From Paenarthrobacter sp. AR 02 (lineage in GTDB: Bacteria > Actinomycetota > Actinomycetes > Actinomycetales > Micrococcaceae): a stretch of DNA of 64,000 nucleotides. The first letter of the stretch is position 1. The number at the start of each line of letters is the position of its first letter. The stretch spans positions 1 through 64,000 of the forward strand of contig NZ_JAJUKH010000005.1 in assembly GCF_021538675.1 (NCBI RefSeq), written 5' to 3'. The notes below the pieces were generated by a model. It saw nothing but the letters and a program-made list of their open reading frames with translations. It searched no databases and was not told where the DNA came from. The position numbers and the translations under genes were made by a program. Shown one piece after another: positions 53,700 through 63,113 of the stretch.

Positions 53700-53828
53700 C
53701 GTCTGGACAAACTGTTTCCTCAACAGTCGGTCCCCGAATGCCCGCTGAACCCAGAGAGTATTTTGGGAACGATTCCCTTGGTCCGATCGTTTTGGTAACA
53801 GACGCACAGGACGCGTTATGTCCAGACG
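53700..53828 (+). other. possible structured 5' leader of the DUF3040 gene
   Basis: CGTCTGGAC (53700-53708) is perfectly complementary to GTCCAGACG (53820-53828), ending 10 bases before the AAAGGAGG ribosome binding site. The 111 bases between hold smaller hairpins, for example ACTGTT/AACAGT (53711-53727) and GGGA/TCCC near 53765-53777. An AT-rich stretch (53670-53699) could be the promoter. No known riboswitch class was recognised. Confidence 0.35.
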
Positions 53829-53851
53829 CTGGCTGACTAAAGGAGGTCGCG

Positions 53852-54220
53852 ATGCCCCTCTCGGAGCACGAACAGAAGCTGCTTGAGCAACTGGAGAAGC
53901 AACTTCATGAGGACGATCCGAAGTTTGCCAACACAATGGGCTCGGATCCCATACGCAGCTGGTCAACCCGGCATGTGATCATCGGTGTGCTCGGCGCTAT
54001 CGCAGGTATCCTCCTCCTGCTGGTTGGGGTGTCCATCCAAGCCATTCCCATAGGTGTCCTGGGGTTCGTCGTCATGGGCGCAGGGGTCTACTTCGCCACG
54101 TTGCGTGGTTCGGCCTTCGGCAAAGGCGGCAAGGCAAGGCCAGGGAAGGCCAAGCCCAAGAGCACGTTCATGAGCAGTCTCGAAGAACGCTGGGACGAAC
54201 GCCGCCGCGACGACAACTGA
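53852..54220 (+). CDS. DUF3040 membrane protein
   Basis: This 122-residue protein starts MPLSEHEQKLLEQLEKQLHE, the hallmark of the actinobacterial DUF3040 family. Two transmembrane helices follow (VIIGVLGAIAGILLLLVGV and IGVLGFVVMGAGVYFATL), then a Lys/Gly/Arg-rich cytosolic tail. The ATG has an AAAGGAGG site. It precedes mraZ, as Rv2169c does in mycobacteria. Function is unknown; the position suggests a link to envelope growth. Confidence 0.88.
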   Translation: MPLSEHEQKLLEQLEKQLHEDDPKFANTMGSDPIRSWSTRHVIIGVLGAIAGILLLLVGVSIQAIPIGVLGFVVMGAGVYFATLRGSAFGKGGKARPGKAKPKSTFMSSLEERWDERRRDDN

Positions 54221-54295
54221 ACTCCGGCGTCGTTCGGCCGCCGAAGGCTCACAGCAAGTGATCCAAGCATCTCCTGATTACTGCCAGGGGATAAC

Positions 54296-54320
54296 GAAAG
54301 ACCCGCCCTGCGGGTCTTTC
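54296..54320 (+). terminator. terminator after the DUF3040 gene
   Basis: GAAAGACCCGC (54296-54306) pairs perfectly with GCGGGTCTTTC (54310-54320) around a 3-base loop, 75 bases past the stop. Confidence 0.75.
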
Positions 54321-54596
54321 CGCGTTTAACCGGCCTTTTGCGTCTTCGCTCGCTTGCATACGGCTTATGCCGGTCAGGGCATTCCCTGGCTCCAGATGCG
54401 GCACTCCACGTCCCACCACCCAGCCCATCATTTAGTGCCATTACGGCTGTTGGGGCGCCCGTGCGTGCCCCCGGGCTACCGCGGCCCGGGACGGGCCTCC
54501 CGCAGCCCTCCACTGTGCTCCCTTCCCCGAAATCCGCGGGTTTAGTGGCCGCTCGAATTTCAAAGTGGTGGAGAAACGTCCAAACGTGCGTTGACT
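54321..54596 (+). other. non-coding upstream region of mraZ
   Basis: The 467 bases between the DUF3040 stop and mraZ hold no convincing gene. I see a GC hairpin CCCGGGC/GCCCGGG (54470-54476 and 54484-54490) and TTGACT at 54591-54596, which could be a -35 element. A long mRNA leader or a small RNA cannot be excluded. No RNase P RNA or tmRNA signature was found. Confidence 0.4.
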
Positions 54597-54642
54597 GTGG
54601 GGCGTTGTGGAGTAAAGTGGAGAACATAAGAGGGTAGTGGCA
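54597..54642 (+). promoter_or_regulatory. MraZ-type operator: TGG boxes at 10-bp period
   Basis: GTGGGG (54597), GTGGAG (54607) and GTGGAG (54617) are exactly 10 bp apart, and GTGGCA lies in register at 54637. MraZ is known to bind direct TGGGN repeats separated by 5 bases upstream of its own gene, so this is a likely autoregulatory operator for the dcw cluster. Confidence 0.6.
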
Positions 54643-54687
54643 GTGTTGGGCATGTGCGGGCACCTTGACTGAGGGGCGGTGGGGCCA

Positions 54688-55119
54688 GTGTTCTTGGGCA
54701 CTCACTCACCGCGTCTCGACGAAAAGGGCCGAATCATTCTTCCCGCCAAGTTCCGTGAGGAGCTTGCCGAGGGACTGGTCCTCACCAGGGGCCAGGAGCG
54801 CTGCATCTACGTCTTCAGCCAGAAGGAATTCGAGCGCATTCACGAGTCGATGCGGGAGGCACCACTGTCCTCCAAGCAGGCTCGCGACTACATCAGGGTT
54901 TTTCTGTCTGGGGCCTCGGACGAAGTACCAGACAAGCAGGGGCGCGTGACGATTCCGCCGGCGCTCCGGACGTATGCCGGCCTCGGTCGGGAACTGGCAG
55001 TGATTGGTGCCGGTACCCGAGCGGAGATCTGGGATGCAGAAGCTTGGAATGAGTACCTCAACGAGAAGGAAGCAGCCTTCTCGGAAACGGATGACGACAA
55101 TCTGCCCGGGTTCTTCTAA
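54688..55119 (+). CDS. mraZ: transcriptional regulator MraZ
   Basis: This 143-residue AbrB-like regulator is the first gene of the division and cell-wall cluster. The two SpoVT/AbrB half-repeats are visible: [20 protein letters not shown] with FREEL, and [20 protein letters not shown]. The GTG at 54688 gives the canonical MFLGTH N-terminus; an in-frame GTG at 54679 would add three residues. It binds DNA as a ring-like multimer and represses the dcw promoter. Confidence 0.95.
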   Translation: MFLGTHSPRLDEKGRIILPAKFREELAEGLVLTRGQERCIYVFSQKEFERIHESMREAPLSSKQARDYIRVFLSGASDEVPDKQGRVTIPPALRTYAGLGRELAVIGAGTRAEIWDAEAWNEYLNEKEAAFSETDDDNLPGFF

Positions 55120-55184
55120 CCGGGCTGAGTGAGCAGGGATCCCGCTTCTTGGATGGGATCTCCAGCCGCCCATTGGACAGTCTT

Positions 55185-55210
55185 CCTGGCTCAACTTCCC
55201 CTGAGCCAGG
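55185..55210 (+). other. stem-loop between mraZ and rsmH
   Basis: CCTGGCTCA (55185-55193) pairs with TGAGCCAGG (55202-55210) around an 8-base loop, ~75 bases before rsmH. No T tract follows, so processing or attenuation is more likely than full termination. Confidence 0.45.
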
Positions 55211-55285
55211 CCGGCAGGACAATAGGCGCGGATGGGGATCCGATTCAAGAATCAGCGTGCAAGCACTAAGGAAAGAGGAGGCAGC

Positions 55286-56284
55286 GTGGAAGAGCAGGAC
55301 GCGGCAAAGCCCACATCGGAGCGCCACGTGCCCGTCCTGAAAGACCGCTGCATCAACCTGCTGGCCCCTGGCTTCGAAGCCGCGAGGAAGCTGGGCAGGA
55401 CGCCGGTTGCCATCGACGCCACGCTGGGCATGGGTGGCCACTCCGAGGCGATGCTCCAGCGCTTTCCCGATCTTCACCTTGTTGGCATCGATCGCGACGA
55501 AGAGGCCCTCTCCCTCGCCGGGGCCCGCTTGGAACCGTTCTCGAACAGGACAGACCTTGTCCACGCCGTCTACGACGAGATCGAGGACGTTCTCGCCGAT
55601 CTCGGCATTCCGGAGGTGCACGGCATCCTCATGGACCTGGGGGTTTCCTCCCTGCAGCTGGACGAGCGTGAACGCGGTTTCGCCTACTCCTACGACGCTC
55701 CGCTGGACATGCGGATGGACACCAGCCGTGGCCAGACAGCAGCAGATGTGGTGAACAACTACAGCGAAGACGAGCTGGTGCGCATTATCCGCAAATGGGG
55801 TGAGGAAAAGTTTGCCGGCCGGATCGCCAACAGGATCGTCAGCGCCCGGGCCGAAAAACCCTTTGCCACAACTGGGGAACTGGTGGAGCAAATACGCAGC
55901 GTAGTACCCGCCGCCGCTGCCAAAAGTGGGGGACACCCCGCGAAGCGAACGTTCCAGGCCCTGAGGATCGAAGTCAACGAAGAACTCGACGTCCTGGAGA
56001 GAGCGGTGCCGGCCGCCGTTGCTTCCACGGCCATGGGCGGACGGATCGTGGTGATGTCCTACCACTCCCTGGAGGACAAGATCGTCAAATCTGTCTTCCA
56101 GTCCGGATCGAAGTCCTCCGCACCACTCGGCTTCCCGGTTGAGCTCGAAGAGCATAAACCCGAACTCAAGACCATCACCAAGGGCACGGAAGTGCCCACA
56201 GCAGCAGAAATCGCTGAAAACCCCCGTGCGGCATCTGCCCGCCTCAGGGCAGTGGAGCGTATCAAACCAAGGAGAGACGCATGA
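55286..56284 (+). CDS. rsmH: 16S rRNA (cytosine-1402 N4) methyltransferase
   Basis: This 332-residue SAM-dependent methyltransferase (formerly MraW) modifies C1402 of 16S rRNA. It has [17 protein letters not shown], the SAM motif [46 protein letters not shown] and the terminal [10 protein letters not shown]. The GTG at 55286 has a GAGGAGG site; the in-frame extension to 55232 is not needed. The stop overlaps the next ATG (ATGA). Confidence 0.96.
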   Translation: MEEQDAAKPTSERHVPVLKDRCINLLAPGFEAARKLGRTPVAIDATLGMGGHSEAMLQRFPDLHLVGIDRDEEALSLAGARLEPFSNRTDLVHAVYDEIEDVLADLGIPEVHGILMDLGVSSLQLDERERGFAYSYDAPLDMRMDTSRGQTAADVVNNYSEDELVRIIRKWGEEKFAGRIANRIVSARAEKPFATTGELVEQIRSVVPAAAAKSGGHPAKRTFQALRIEVNEELDVLERAVPAAVASTAMGGRIVVMSYHSLEDKIVKSVFQSGSKSSAPLGFPVELEEHKPELKTITKGTEVPTAAEIAENPRAASARLRAVERIKPRRDA

Positions 56285-56937
56285 GCAGCGCCGCAGCGAA
56301 GACATCGCCCTCCGTAGTGGGCAACACGGCACGCGCCTTGCCGGTTCCTGCGGGAAAGCCGGACGCGCCGAGGAAGGCCCGTACGCCGCTCTCGTTGGTC
56401 CGCAGTGCGCCTGGAAAGCGGAGGACGCCCTTCGTCGTGCTGTGCTTCGTGGCCATGGCAGCTGCACTGCTGACCGTCCTGGTGCTCAACATTTCAGTGT
56501 CCACAGCGCAGTATCAACTGGTGCAGCTCAAAGCGGAAGCCGCGTCCCTTAACAAGGAGAACCAGGATCTGACACAGAAGAAGCAGAACTACGAGGCTCC
56601 GCAGAATCTGGCCGCGAAGGCTGCAGAATTGGGAATGGTACCGTCCACGGCGAAAGGCCAGATCGATGTGGACACCATGACAGTTACGGGAAAGGCGACT
56701 CCTGCGGTTAAGGGGGACAAACCCGGTGCGCAGCTCGCTCCTCCCGCTGTGGCAGGAATGCTTGATGTTGTTCCGTCGGTGACTACCAAGGACCCGCTGG
56801 AGAACCTCAAGCCAGTAACACCGGCCGCTCCGGCTCCCACGCCTGCCGCTCCGGCGGCTGGGACAGCAGCAACCCCGCCGGTGGAACTGCACGGGGGATC
56901 GGTACCTGCTCCGCAGCAGAAGGCACCAGGGCAGTAG
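56281..56937 (+). CDS. FtsL-like cell division protein
   Basis: This is a 218-residue bitopic membrane protein in the ftsL position between rsmH and pbpB. A basic cytosolic segment (1-50) is followed by one TM helix (51-73, [20 protein letters not shown]) and a coiled coil (~76-105, [20 protein letters not shown]) typical of FtsL/DivIC. Residues ~125-218 are an unusual Pro/Ala/Thr-rich extracytoplasmic tail. The role is to assemble with FtsB/FtsQ and activate FtsW/PbpB. The ATG has an AAGGAGAG site. Confidence 0.85.
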   Translation: MSSAAAKTSPSVVGNTARALPVPAGKPDAPRKARTPLSLVRSAPGKRRTPFVVLCFVAMAAALLTVLVLNISVSTAQYQLVQLKAEAASLNKENQDLTQKKQNYEAPQNLAAKAAELGMVPSTAKGQIDVDTMTVTGKATPAVKGDKPGAQLAPPAVAGMLDVVPSVTTKDPLENLKPVTPAAPAPTPAAPAAGTAATPPVELHGGSVPAPQQKAPGQ

Positions 56938-56979
56938 TCCATCAGTCCATTGAATTAAGGCCAGCAGCAAGGAATCCAC

Positions 56980-58776
56980 GTGGCGCAGAACCCCGGCACA
57001 TCGAAAAAACCGAAGACGCCGGCGGCAAGGAAGCGGCTGCGTGTTGGCCTTGGCATCATGCTGACGCTGTTGCTTGTAGTGGGCGGCAAGCTGTTCATGG
57101 TGCAGGGACTTGACGTGGGCGGAATGGCCGAAGCCGCCCTTGCGAGCCGGCTGACACCCCAGGTATTGCCCGCCGAACGGGGCAAGATTGTGGATTCCAA
57201 AGGCACGGTCCTGGCCAGCAGCGTGATTCGCTACAACATCGTGGTGGACCAGGTCCAGAACACCAACACGGCTTCGTTCAAGCGCTATAACGAGAAGACC
57301 GAAGAACTCGACGTCGTCACCCGGGACCAGGGAATCTCCGAACTGGCTGCCCTGCTGGGAGCCGACGAGGGCAAAGTCCGTGACGCCCTGACCGGCGACA
57401 AGAAGTATGCGGTGGTGGCCAAGGACGTCAAACCGGAGCTCGAAGACCGGATTTCCAAACTCCTGATTCCTGGAATCGTGGCCGAAGGTGTCAGCAAGCG
57501 GGTTTATCCCAATGGCAGCGTGGCCGGCGGAGTCATAGGGTTCCTGCAGGACGGCACCAGCGGTCAGGCCGGCATCGAGCAGACACAGGATGATGTGCTG
57601 CGTGGCACCGAGGGAAAGCGCGTCTTTGAAATTGGTGCAGATGGCCTCCGGATTCCGGTGGCAACGGACGAGCTGACCCCTGCCGTGGACGGCAGCGACG
57701 TCAAACTGACCCTCAACACCGACATCCAGTATTTTGCCCAGCAAGCGATTCAGAACCAGGTCGACAAGCTCAGCGCCGAGTGGGGCGTGATCATCGTCAT
57801 GGACACCAAGACCGGAAACCTCATCGCATTGGCCGACACCAACGCACCCGATCCGAATGATCCGGGCAAGGTCGATGCCAAGGACCGCGGCGTCCGCTCG
57901 GTGACAGCCGCCTACGAGCCGGGTTCTGTGGAGAAGATGATCACCGCCGCGGCTGTCATCGAAGAGGGCAAGTCCAACCCGCTGGACCATTTCACTATCC
58001 CGCCGTCGTACACCATCGATGGCCAGACCTTCACTGACGCGTTCGAGCACGGCACCGAGGAGCGGACATTGGCCGGCATCCTGGGCTGGTCCATGAATAC
58101 CGGAACCGTGATGGCAGGCAGCCGCCTGACCAAAGAGCAGCGTTATGACTGGCTCAAGAAGTTCGGCGTGGGGGAGCAGACCGACATCGGCCTCCCTGCC
58201 GAGGCAACCGGCATCCTCGCCAAGCCGGAGCAGTGGGATGACCGCCAGCAGTACACAGTGCTCTTTGGGCAGGGCGTGTCGCAATCGACGCTGCAGACCG
58301 TCCGTGCATACCAGAGCATCGCCAACAACGGCGTCATGCTCCAGCCCAGGCTCATTGACAGCTACATTGCCCCCGGCGGGGAAGAGCACAAGGTTCCCGC
58401 CAAGGACCCCCGCCAGGTCGTTTCCAAAGAGACGGCGAAACAGGTTCAGGACATCCTGGAAAGTGCCGTGACCGAGGGCCAGATCAAAGATGCGGCCATC
58501 GACGGTTACCGCGTCGGTGCCAAGACGGGAACGTCCCAGGCGCCCCGTGAGGACGGTTTGCCCGGCTTCGATGGTTACACGGCCTCAATGGTGGGTATGG
58601 CTCCCATGGAGGATCCCCGTTTCATCGTGGAAGTGGTGCTCCAGCGCCCCAAGGGAAGCATCTATGGCATCACCAACGGGCCGGTGTTCCGTTCCGTTAT
58701 GGCACAGGTCCTCCGGACGTACAACGTGCCGCCGTCAACGGGCACCCCCGCGCGGCTGCCCCAGTTCGTCAAGTAA
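56980..58776 (+). CDS. pbpB: septal penicillin-binding protein (PBP3/FtsI type)
   Basis: This 598-residue class B PBP is the septal transpeptidase. It has a basic N-terminus, a TM helix (~21-42, RVGLGIMLTLLLVVGGKLFM) and a dimerisation domain beginning LPAERGKIVDSKGTVLAS. The transpeptidase domain has Ser316 in the SxxK motif (GSVEKM), SMN in GWSMNTGTV, and Lys515 in KTGTS. The GTG at 56980 has an AAGGAA site. It works with FtsW and the FtsL-like protein encoded just upstream. Confidence 0.95.
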   Translation: MAQNPGTSKKPKTPAARKRLRVGLGIMLTLLLVVGGKLFMVQGLDVGGMAEAALASRLTPQVLPAERGKIVDSKGTVLASSVIRYNIVVDQVQNTNTASFKRYNEKTEELDVVTRDQGISELAALLGADEGKVRDALTGDKKYAVVAKDVKPELEDRISKLLIPGIVAEGVSKRVYPNGSVAGGVIGFLQDGTSGQAGIEQTQDDVLRGTEGKRVFEIGADGLRIPVATDELTPAVDGSDVKLTLNTDIQYFAQQAIQNQVDKLSAEWGVIIVMDTKTGNLIALADTNAPDPNDPGKVDAKDRGVRSVTAAYEPGSVEKMITAAAVIEEGKSNPLDHFTIPPSYTIDGQTFTDAFEHGTEERTLAGILGWSMNTGTVMAGSRLTKEQRYDWLKKFGVGEQTDIGLPAEATGILAKPEQWDDRQQYTVLFGQGVSQSTLQTVRAYQSIANNGVMLQPRLIDSYIAPGGEEHKVPAKDPRQVVSKETAKQVQDILESAVTEGQIKDAAIDGYRVGAKTGTSQAPREDGLPGFDGYTASMVGMAPMEDPRFIVEVVLQRPKGSIYGITNGPVFRSVMAQVLRTYNVPPSTGTPARLPQFVK

Positions 58777-58878
58777 GCTTTTTGGGCGTCTGTTTCGGCC
58801 AAATATCGATCCACCACTAACGGCCCGGGCGCCGCTGGCCCCCGGCCGGTCGTTCCACGAGCACCAACGGAGAACCAC

Positions 58879-60510
58879 GTGTCAGAGCACAATCAGGCAG
58901 ATGTCCAAGCCAGCACCCCGGATTCCGGCAGATCGGGCTTCCGGCCCGGGTCCGTTGCTGCGGTGTCCTTGGCCACCATTGCTGAGTCGCTCGGGCTTGC
59001 GGCCCCGGACGCCAGCCGTGAGGCCGGCGTGACCGGTATTTCCCTCAATTCGAAGACCGTCGAGGCCGGGGACCTGTACGTTGCCTTGCCGGGTGCCTCG
59101 CGGCACGGCGCCGACTTCGTGGCGCAGGCGATCGACGGCGGCGCCGTCGCTGTGGTGACGGACGACGCCGGGGCACGCCAGCTTGCCCTGGCCGGTGAGC
59201 AGCCAGTGCCCGTACTGGTCGTCGACCAGCCGCGTACCGTCGTCGGACGCCTGGCTGCACTGATTTACCGTAGCCAGCCCGCCGAGGGTGGTTTCCCCTC
59301 CTTGTACGGTGTCACCGGCACCAACGGGAAAACCACCACCACCTACTTCATTAATTCGCTGTTGCGTGCCCTCGGGAAGAAGCCCGGGCTTATCGGCACC
59401 ATCGAGATCGTCGCCGGCGCAGAGCCTATCCCCAGTCTCCTGACCACGCCCGAATCCACGGACGTCCATGCGCTGCTTGCACTGATGCGCGAACGCGGGC
59501 TCGATGCCGCCTCCATGGAAGTTTCATCGCATGCCATCGCCTACCACCGGGTAGACGGAGTGATGTTCGAAGTAGCTGGCTTCACCAACCTCACCCAGGA
59601 CCATTTGGACCTGCACGGAAGCATGGAAGAGTACTTCCGCACCAAGGCTGAGTTGTTCACCAGCGGCAGGGCCCGACGCGCCGTGGTCACGGTTGACGAT
59701 GCCTGGGGACGCAAGCTGGCCGATACCGCCGATGTTCCGGTGACCACTCTCTCGGCCAAGGGCGCCGACGCCGACTGGAGCGTTGCGTCCAGCACCGCAC
59801 GCGGACTCGGCTCGGAATTCGAACTCAGGCACACCGACGGACGTGCCCTGCGCGTCCACACCGGCCTGCCCGGCGGCTTCAATGTGGCCAACGCCGCACT
59901 GGCCACCATCATGGTCCTGGAGTCTGGCGTCGACGTGAAGGAGCTTCAGTCTGCCCTGGACTCCCACGATCCTTTCACCGTGGACGTTCCCGGCCGCATG
60001 CAGCTCGTCTCCACCGCACCTGCCTCCGTTGTTGATTTTGCCCACAATCCTGATGCCCTTGCCCGTGCCTTGGAAGCGGTTCGCTCGCCCAAGGAGGGAT
60101 CGCGCGTGATCGTGGTCTTCGGTGCCACAGGCCAGCGGGACCAAGGTAAGAGGCCGACCATGGGCGCCATCGCGGCGCGCCTGGCCGATGTCGTGATTGT
60201 CAGCGATGACGATCCCCACGACGAAGATGCGGCGGCAATCCGCGCCGACGTCATGCAGGGCGCCGTGGCGGCACGTGACGCCGAGGGCTTGGCGTGCGAA
60301 ATCATCGAGTCCTACCCAAGGGATGCTGCCATCCGGTTGGCCGTCGACGAGGCAACAGCGGAAGACACGATCCTTATCGCCGGCCGCGGCCACGAGGTCT
60401 GGCAGGAAGTCAAGGGAGTGAACCTGGCGCTGGACGACAGGGTGGAGTTGCGCGCCGCCTTGACATCCAAGGGATTCAGCGTTTCAACAGACCAGCGGAT
60501 AGAGTCCTAA
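58879..60510 (+). CDS. murE: UDP-MurNAc-tripeptide ligase, L-lysine type
   Basis: This 543-residue Mur ligase adds the third amino acid of the stem peptide. The ATP motif GTNGKTTT is at residues 147-154. HNPDAL in VVDFAHNPDALARAL and VFGATGQRDQGKRP follow. The specificity loop reads DDDPHDED (443-450) instead of the DNPR motif of diaminopimelate-adding enzymes, so L-lysine is the likely substrate, as expected for Arthrobacter A3-alpha peptidoglycan. The GTG at 58879 has a GGAGA site. An N-terminal ~25-residue tail precedes the fold. Confidence 0.94.
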   Translation: MSEHNQADVQASTPDSGRSGFRPGSVAAVSLATIAESLGLAAPDASREAGVTGISLNSKTVEAGDLYVALPGASRHGADFVAQAIDGGAVAVVTDDAGARQLALAGEQPVPVLVVDQPRTVVGRLAALIYRSQPAEGGFPSLYGVTGTNGKTTTTYFINSLLRALGKKPGLIGTIEIVAGAEPIPSLLTTPESTDVHALLALMRERGLDAASMEVSSHAIAYHRVDGVMFEVAGFTNLTQDHLDLHGSMEEYFRTKAELFTSGRARRAVVTVDDAWGRKLADTADVPVTTLSAKGADADWSVASSTARGLGSEFELRHTDGRALRVHTGLPGGFNVANAALATIMVLESGVDVKELQSALDSHDPFTVDVPGRMQLVSTAPASVVDFAHNPDALARALEAVRSPKEGSRVIVVFGATGQRDQGKRPTMGAIAARLADVVIVSDDDPHDEDAAAIRADVMQGAVAARDAEGLACEIIESYPRDAAIRLAVDEATAEDTILIAGRGHEVWQEVKGVNLALDDRVELRAALTSKGFSVSTDQRIES

Positions 60511-60516
60511 ACCGAG

Positions 60517-62007
60517 ATGATTGCACTTACTGCGGCGGAAATCGCCGACATCACCCATGGCCGCTTGACCGGAGCTCCGGACATCGTGCCCACCTCCGTC
60601 GTCACTGATTCACGGGAGGCAACCCCGGGTTCGCTGTACGTTGCCAAGCCCGGCGAGCACGCCGATGGCCACGACTTCGTCGATGCTGCCTTCGAACGCG
60701 GCGCCGTCCTTGTCCTTGCCGAACACGAAGTCGCCGGTCCGGACGGAAACCCGATTCCCGCCGTCGTGGTTGAGGACGCGGTCCTTGCGATGGGCGCGTT
60801 GGCGGCCGAAGCCGTCCGCCGGATTCGCGCAGCGAGGCAGCAGCGCGGCGAGGAAACCACGGTCATCGGCATCACCGGGTCCGCGGGCAAGACCACCACC
60901 AAGGACCTCTTGGCGGGCGTGCTGTCCACTGCGGGACCTACAGTTGCGCCACAGGGTTCCTACAACGGCGAGGTCGGCGTACCGCTGACCGTCTTCTCCG
61001 CTGATGAGAACACCCGCTTCCTGGTCATCGAAATGGGCGCCACCGGTATTGGCCACATCAAGTATTTGGCAGACATGGTCAAGCCTGACATTGGCGTTGT
61101 CCTGGTGGTCGGCACTGCTCACGCTGGTGAATTCGGCGGCGTGGAAAACATTGCCAAAGCCAAGGGCGAGATGGTGGAGGCCCTCAGCGAGAATGGCACC
61201 GCGGTGATCAATCTCGACGACGGCCGCGTCGCCGCCATGCGCTCACGGACGAAAGCCAAGGTCCTGGGTTTCACTGCCTCACCGGCCACCACCGAAGAGG
61301 TGGAGGCCAGGAACGTGGTTGTCAATGACCAGGGCTACCCGGACTTCGACCTCATACTTCCCGACGGCGGCCCCGCCGTTCAGGTGCGCAGCCGGCTGAT
61401 CGGTGGCCATCACGTGACCAACCTGTTGGCGGCAGCCGCCGCAGCTTTCGCGGCCGGAATTCCGGCCGCTGACATCGCTTCCTCGCTCAGCTCGCAGTCC
61501 GCGGCCAGCCGCTGGCGCATGGAACGGACAGAGCGCGAAGACGGCGTCACCATCATCAACGACGCGTATAACGCCAACCCCGAATCCATGCGCGCGGCCC
61601 TGCGGACGCTCGCCGACCTTGGACAGGGCAGGAGAACCTGGGCTGTCCTGGGCGCCATGCTCGAGCTGGGGGAGGACTCCATCCGTGAGCATACGGCCGT
61701 GGGCACCCAGGTGGTGCGCCTGAACATTTCCAGGCTTGTCGTAGTGGGTCGGGAAGCCCGGGCCCTCTACGTCTCCGCGATCCAGGAAGGGTCCTGGGGG
61801 GACGAGTGCTCATTCACCGAAACCGTGGAGGAGGCCTACGAGCTCCTGCGCAACGAGTTGAAACCCGGTGACCTGGTCCTCTTCAAGTCCTCCAATGGGG
61901 TGGGCCTGCGGCATTTGGGTGATCGGATAGCATTACCTCCACGGGCCGAGCCCACCGGAGACACCGCGGACGAAGCTTCCGCAAGCGAAGGGAACGAGCT
62001 GCTGTGA
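60517..62007 (+). CDS. murF: UDP-MurNAc-tripeptide:D-Ala-D-Ala ligase
   Basis: This 496-residue enzyme completes the UDP-MurNAc-pentapeptide. The ATP motif [15 protein letters not shown] lies near residue 117. [34 protein letters not shown] and [19 protein letters not shown] are conserved MurF segments. It starts 6 bases after murE. Its stop overlaps the mraY GTG (GTGA). Confidence 0.96.
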   Translation: MIALTAAEIADITHGRLTGAPDIVPTSVVTDSREATPGSLYVAKPGEHADGHDFVDAAFERGAVLVLAEHEVAGPDGNPIPAVVVEDAVLAMGALAAEAVRRIRAARQQRGEETTVIGITGSAGKTTTKDLLAGVLSTAGPTVAPQGSYNGEVGVPLTVFSADENTRFLVIEMGATGIGHIKYLADMVKPDIGVVLVVGTAHAGEFGGVENIAKAKGEMVEALSENGTAVINLDDGRVAAMRSRTKAKVLGFTASPATTEEVEARNVVVNDQGYPDFDLILPDGGPAVQVRSRLIGGHHVTNLLAAAAAAFAAGIPAADIASSLSSQSAASRWRMERTEREDGVTIINDAYNANPESMRAALRTLADLGQGRRTWAVLGAMLELGEDSIREHTAVGTQVVRLNISRLVVVGREARALYVSAIQEGSWGDECSFTETVEEAYELLRNELKPGDLVLFKSSNGVGLRHLGDRIALPPRAEPTGDTADEASASEGNELL

Positions 62008-63113
62008 TTGCACTTTTGATCGGCGCCGGCGTCGCCCTCCTGGTCGCCCTCATCGGGACGCCCTTGTTCATCAAGTTCCTTGTGGCCAAGAGCTACGGCC
62101 AGTTCATCCGCGACGACGGACCGACATCGCACCACACCAAGCGCGGCACACCCACTATGGGCGGGACCGTGGTGGTGGCTGCTGTCCTCATCAGTTACTT
62201 TGCTACCCACCTGGTCATGTGGATGATGAATCCCCGCTCTCCGGGACCATCCGCCTCCGGGCTGCTTCTGCTGTTCCTTATGGTCGGCATGGGCTTTGTG
62301 GGCTTCCTCGATGACTACATCAAGATTTCCAACAAGCGGAGCCTGGGCCTCAATGCCCGGGCCAAGCTGATCCTGCAGGCAGCCGTCGGCATCATCTTCG
62401 CGATCCTGGTCCTGCAGTTCCCCAACGAAAACGGGCTCCGCCCAGCCTCGACCCAGATCTCCCTCGTGCGGGACATTCCCTGGCTTGACCTTGCCTTCGG
62501 TGGCACCGTGGTTGGCGCCATCCTGTTCGTGCTCTGGTCCAACCTGATCATCACCGCTGCCACCAACGGCGTGAACCTCACCGACGGACTCGACGGTCTG
62601 GCGGCGGGCGCATCCATCATGGTCTTTGGCGCCTACACCATCATGGGAATCTGGCAAAGCAACCAGGCTTGTGGATCCCCGCGCGAGGCAGGAAGCGGCT
62701 GTTACCAGGTTCGCGACCCCATGGACCTGGCCCTGCTGGCTGCCATTCTCAGCGCGGCCCTGGTGGGTTTCCTCTGGTGGAACACGTCACCGGCAAAGAT
62801 CTTCATGGGAGACACCGGCTCCCTGGCCATTGGCGGAGCCGTTGCAGCCTTCGCCATTCTCTCCCGTACCGAGCTCCTGCTGGCCCTCATCGGCGGCCTC
62901 TTCGTGCTGATCACCTTGTCCGTGATCATCCAGGTGGGCTTCTTCAAGCTCAGCGGTGGCAAGCGTGTCTTCAAGATGGCGCCCCTGCAACACCACTTTG
63001 AATTGAAGGGCTGGGCCGAAGTGACGGTAGTGGTCCGGTTCTGGATCCTTGCCGGGCTCTTCGTGGCCGCAGGCTTGGGAGTTTTTTACGCTGAATGGGT
63101 GGTACTGCTGTGA
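62004..63113 (+). CDS. mraY: phospho-MurNAc-pentapeptide transferase
   Basis: This is a 369-residue polytopic membrane enzyme that makes lipid I from UDP-MurNAc-pentapeptide and undecaprenyl phosphate. Motifs include [48 protein letters not shown] and [15 protein letters not shown], with the conserved C-terminal [11 protein letters not shown]. About ten TM helices are expected. The GTG start overlaps murF, and murD overlaps its end. Confidence 0.97.
   Translation: MIALLIGAGVALLVALIGTPLFIKFLVAKSYGQFIRDDGPTSHHTKRGTPTMGGTVVVAAVLISYFATHLVMWMMNPRSPGPSASGLLLLFLMVGMGFVGFLDDYIKISNKRSLGLNARAKLILQAAVGIIFAILVLQFPNENGLRPASTQISLVRDIPWLDLAFGGTVVGAILFVLWSNLIITAATNGVNLTDGLDGLAAGASIMVFGAYTIMGIWQSNQACGSPREAGSGCYQVRDPMDLALLAAILSAALVGFLWWNTSPAKIFMGDTGSLAIGGAVAAFAILSRTELLLALIGGLFVLITLSVIIQVGFFKLSGGKRVFKMAPLQHHFELKGWAEVTVVVRFWILAGLFVAAGLGVFYAEWVVLL

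Noticed and set aside
54221..54687. RNase P RNA, tmRNA or 6C RNA in the long gap before mraZ
   Set aside because: None of the signature sequences (for example GAGGAAAGTCCGGGC, or paired loops with C runs) is present.
56494..58389. 631-codon minus-strand open frame opposite ftsL-like and pbpB
   Set aside because: It is antisense to conserved division genes and has no domain similarity.
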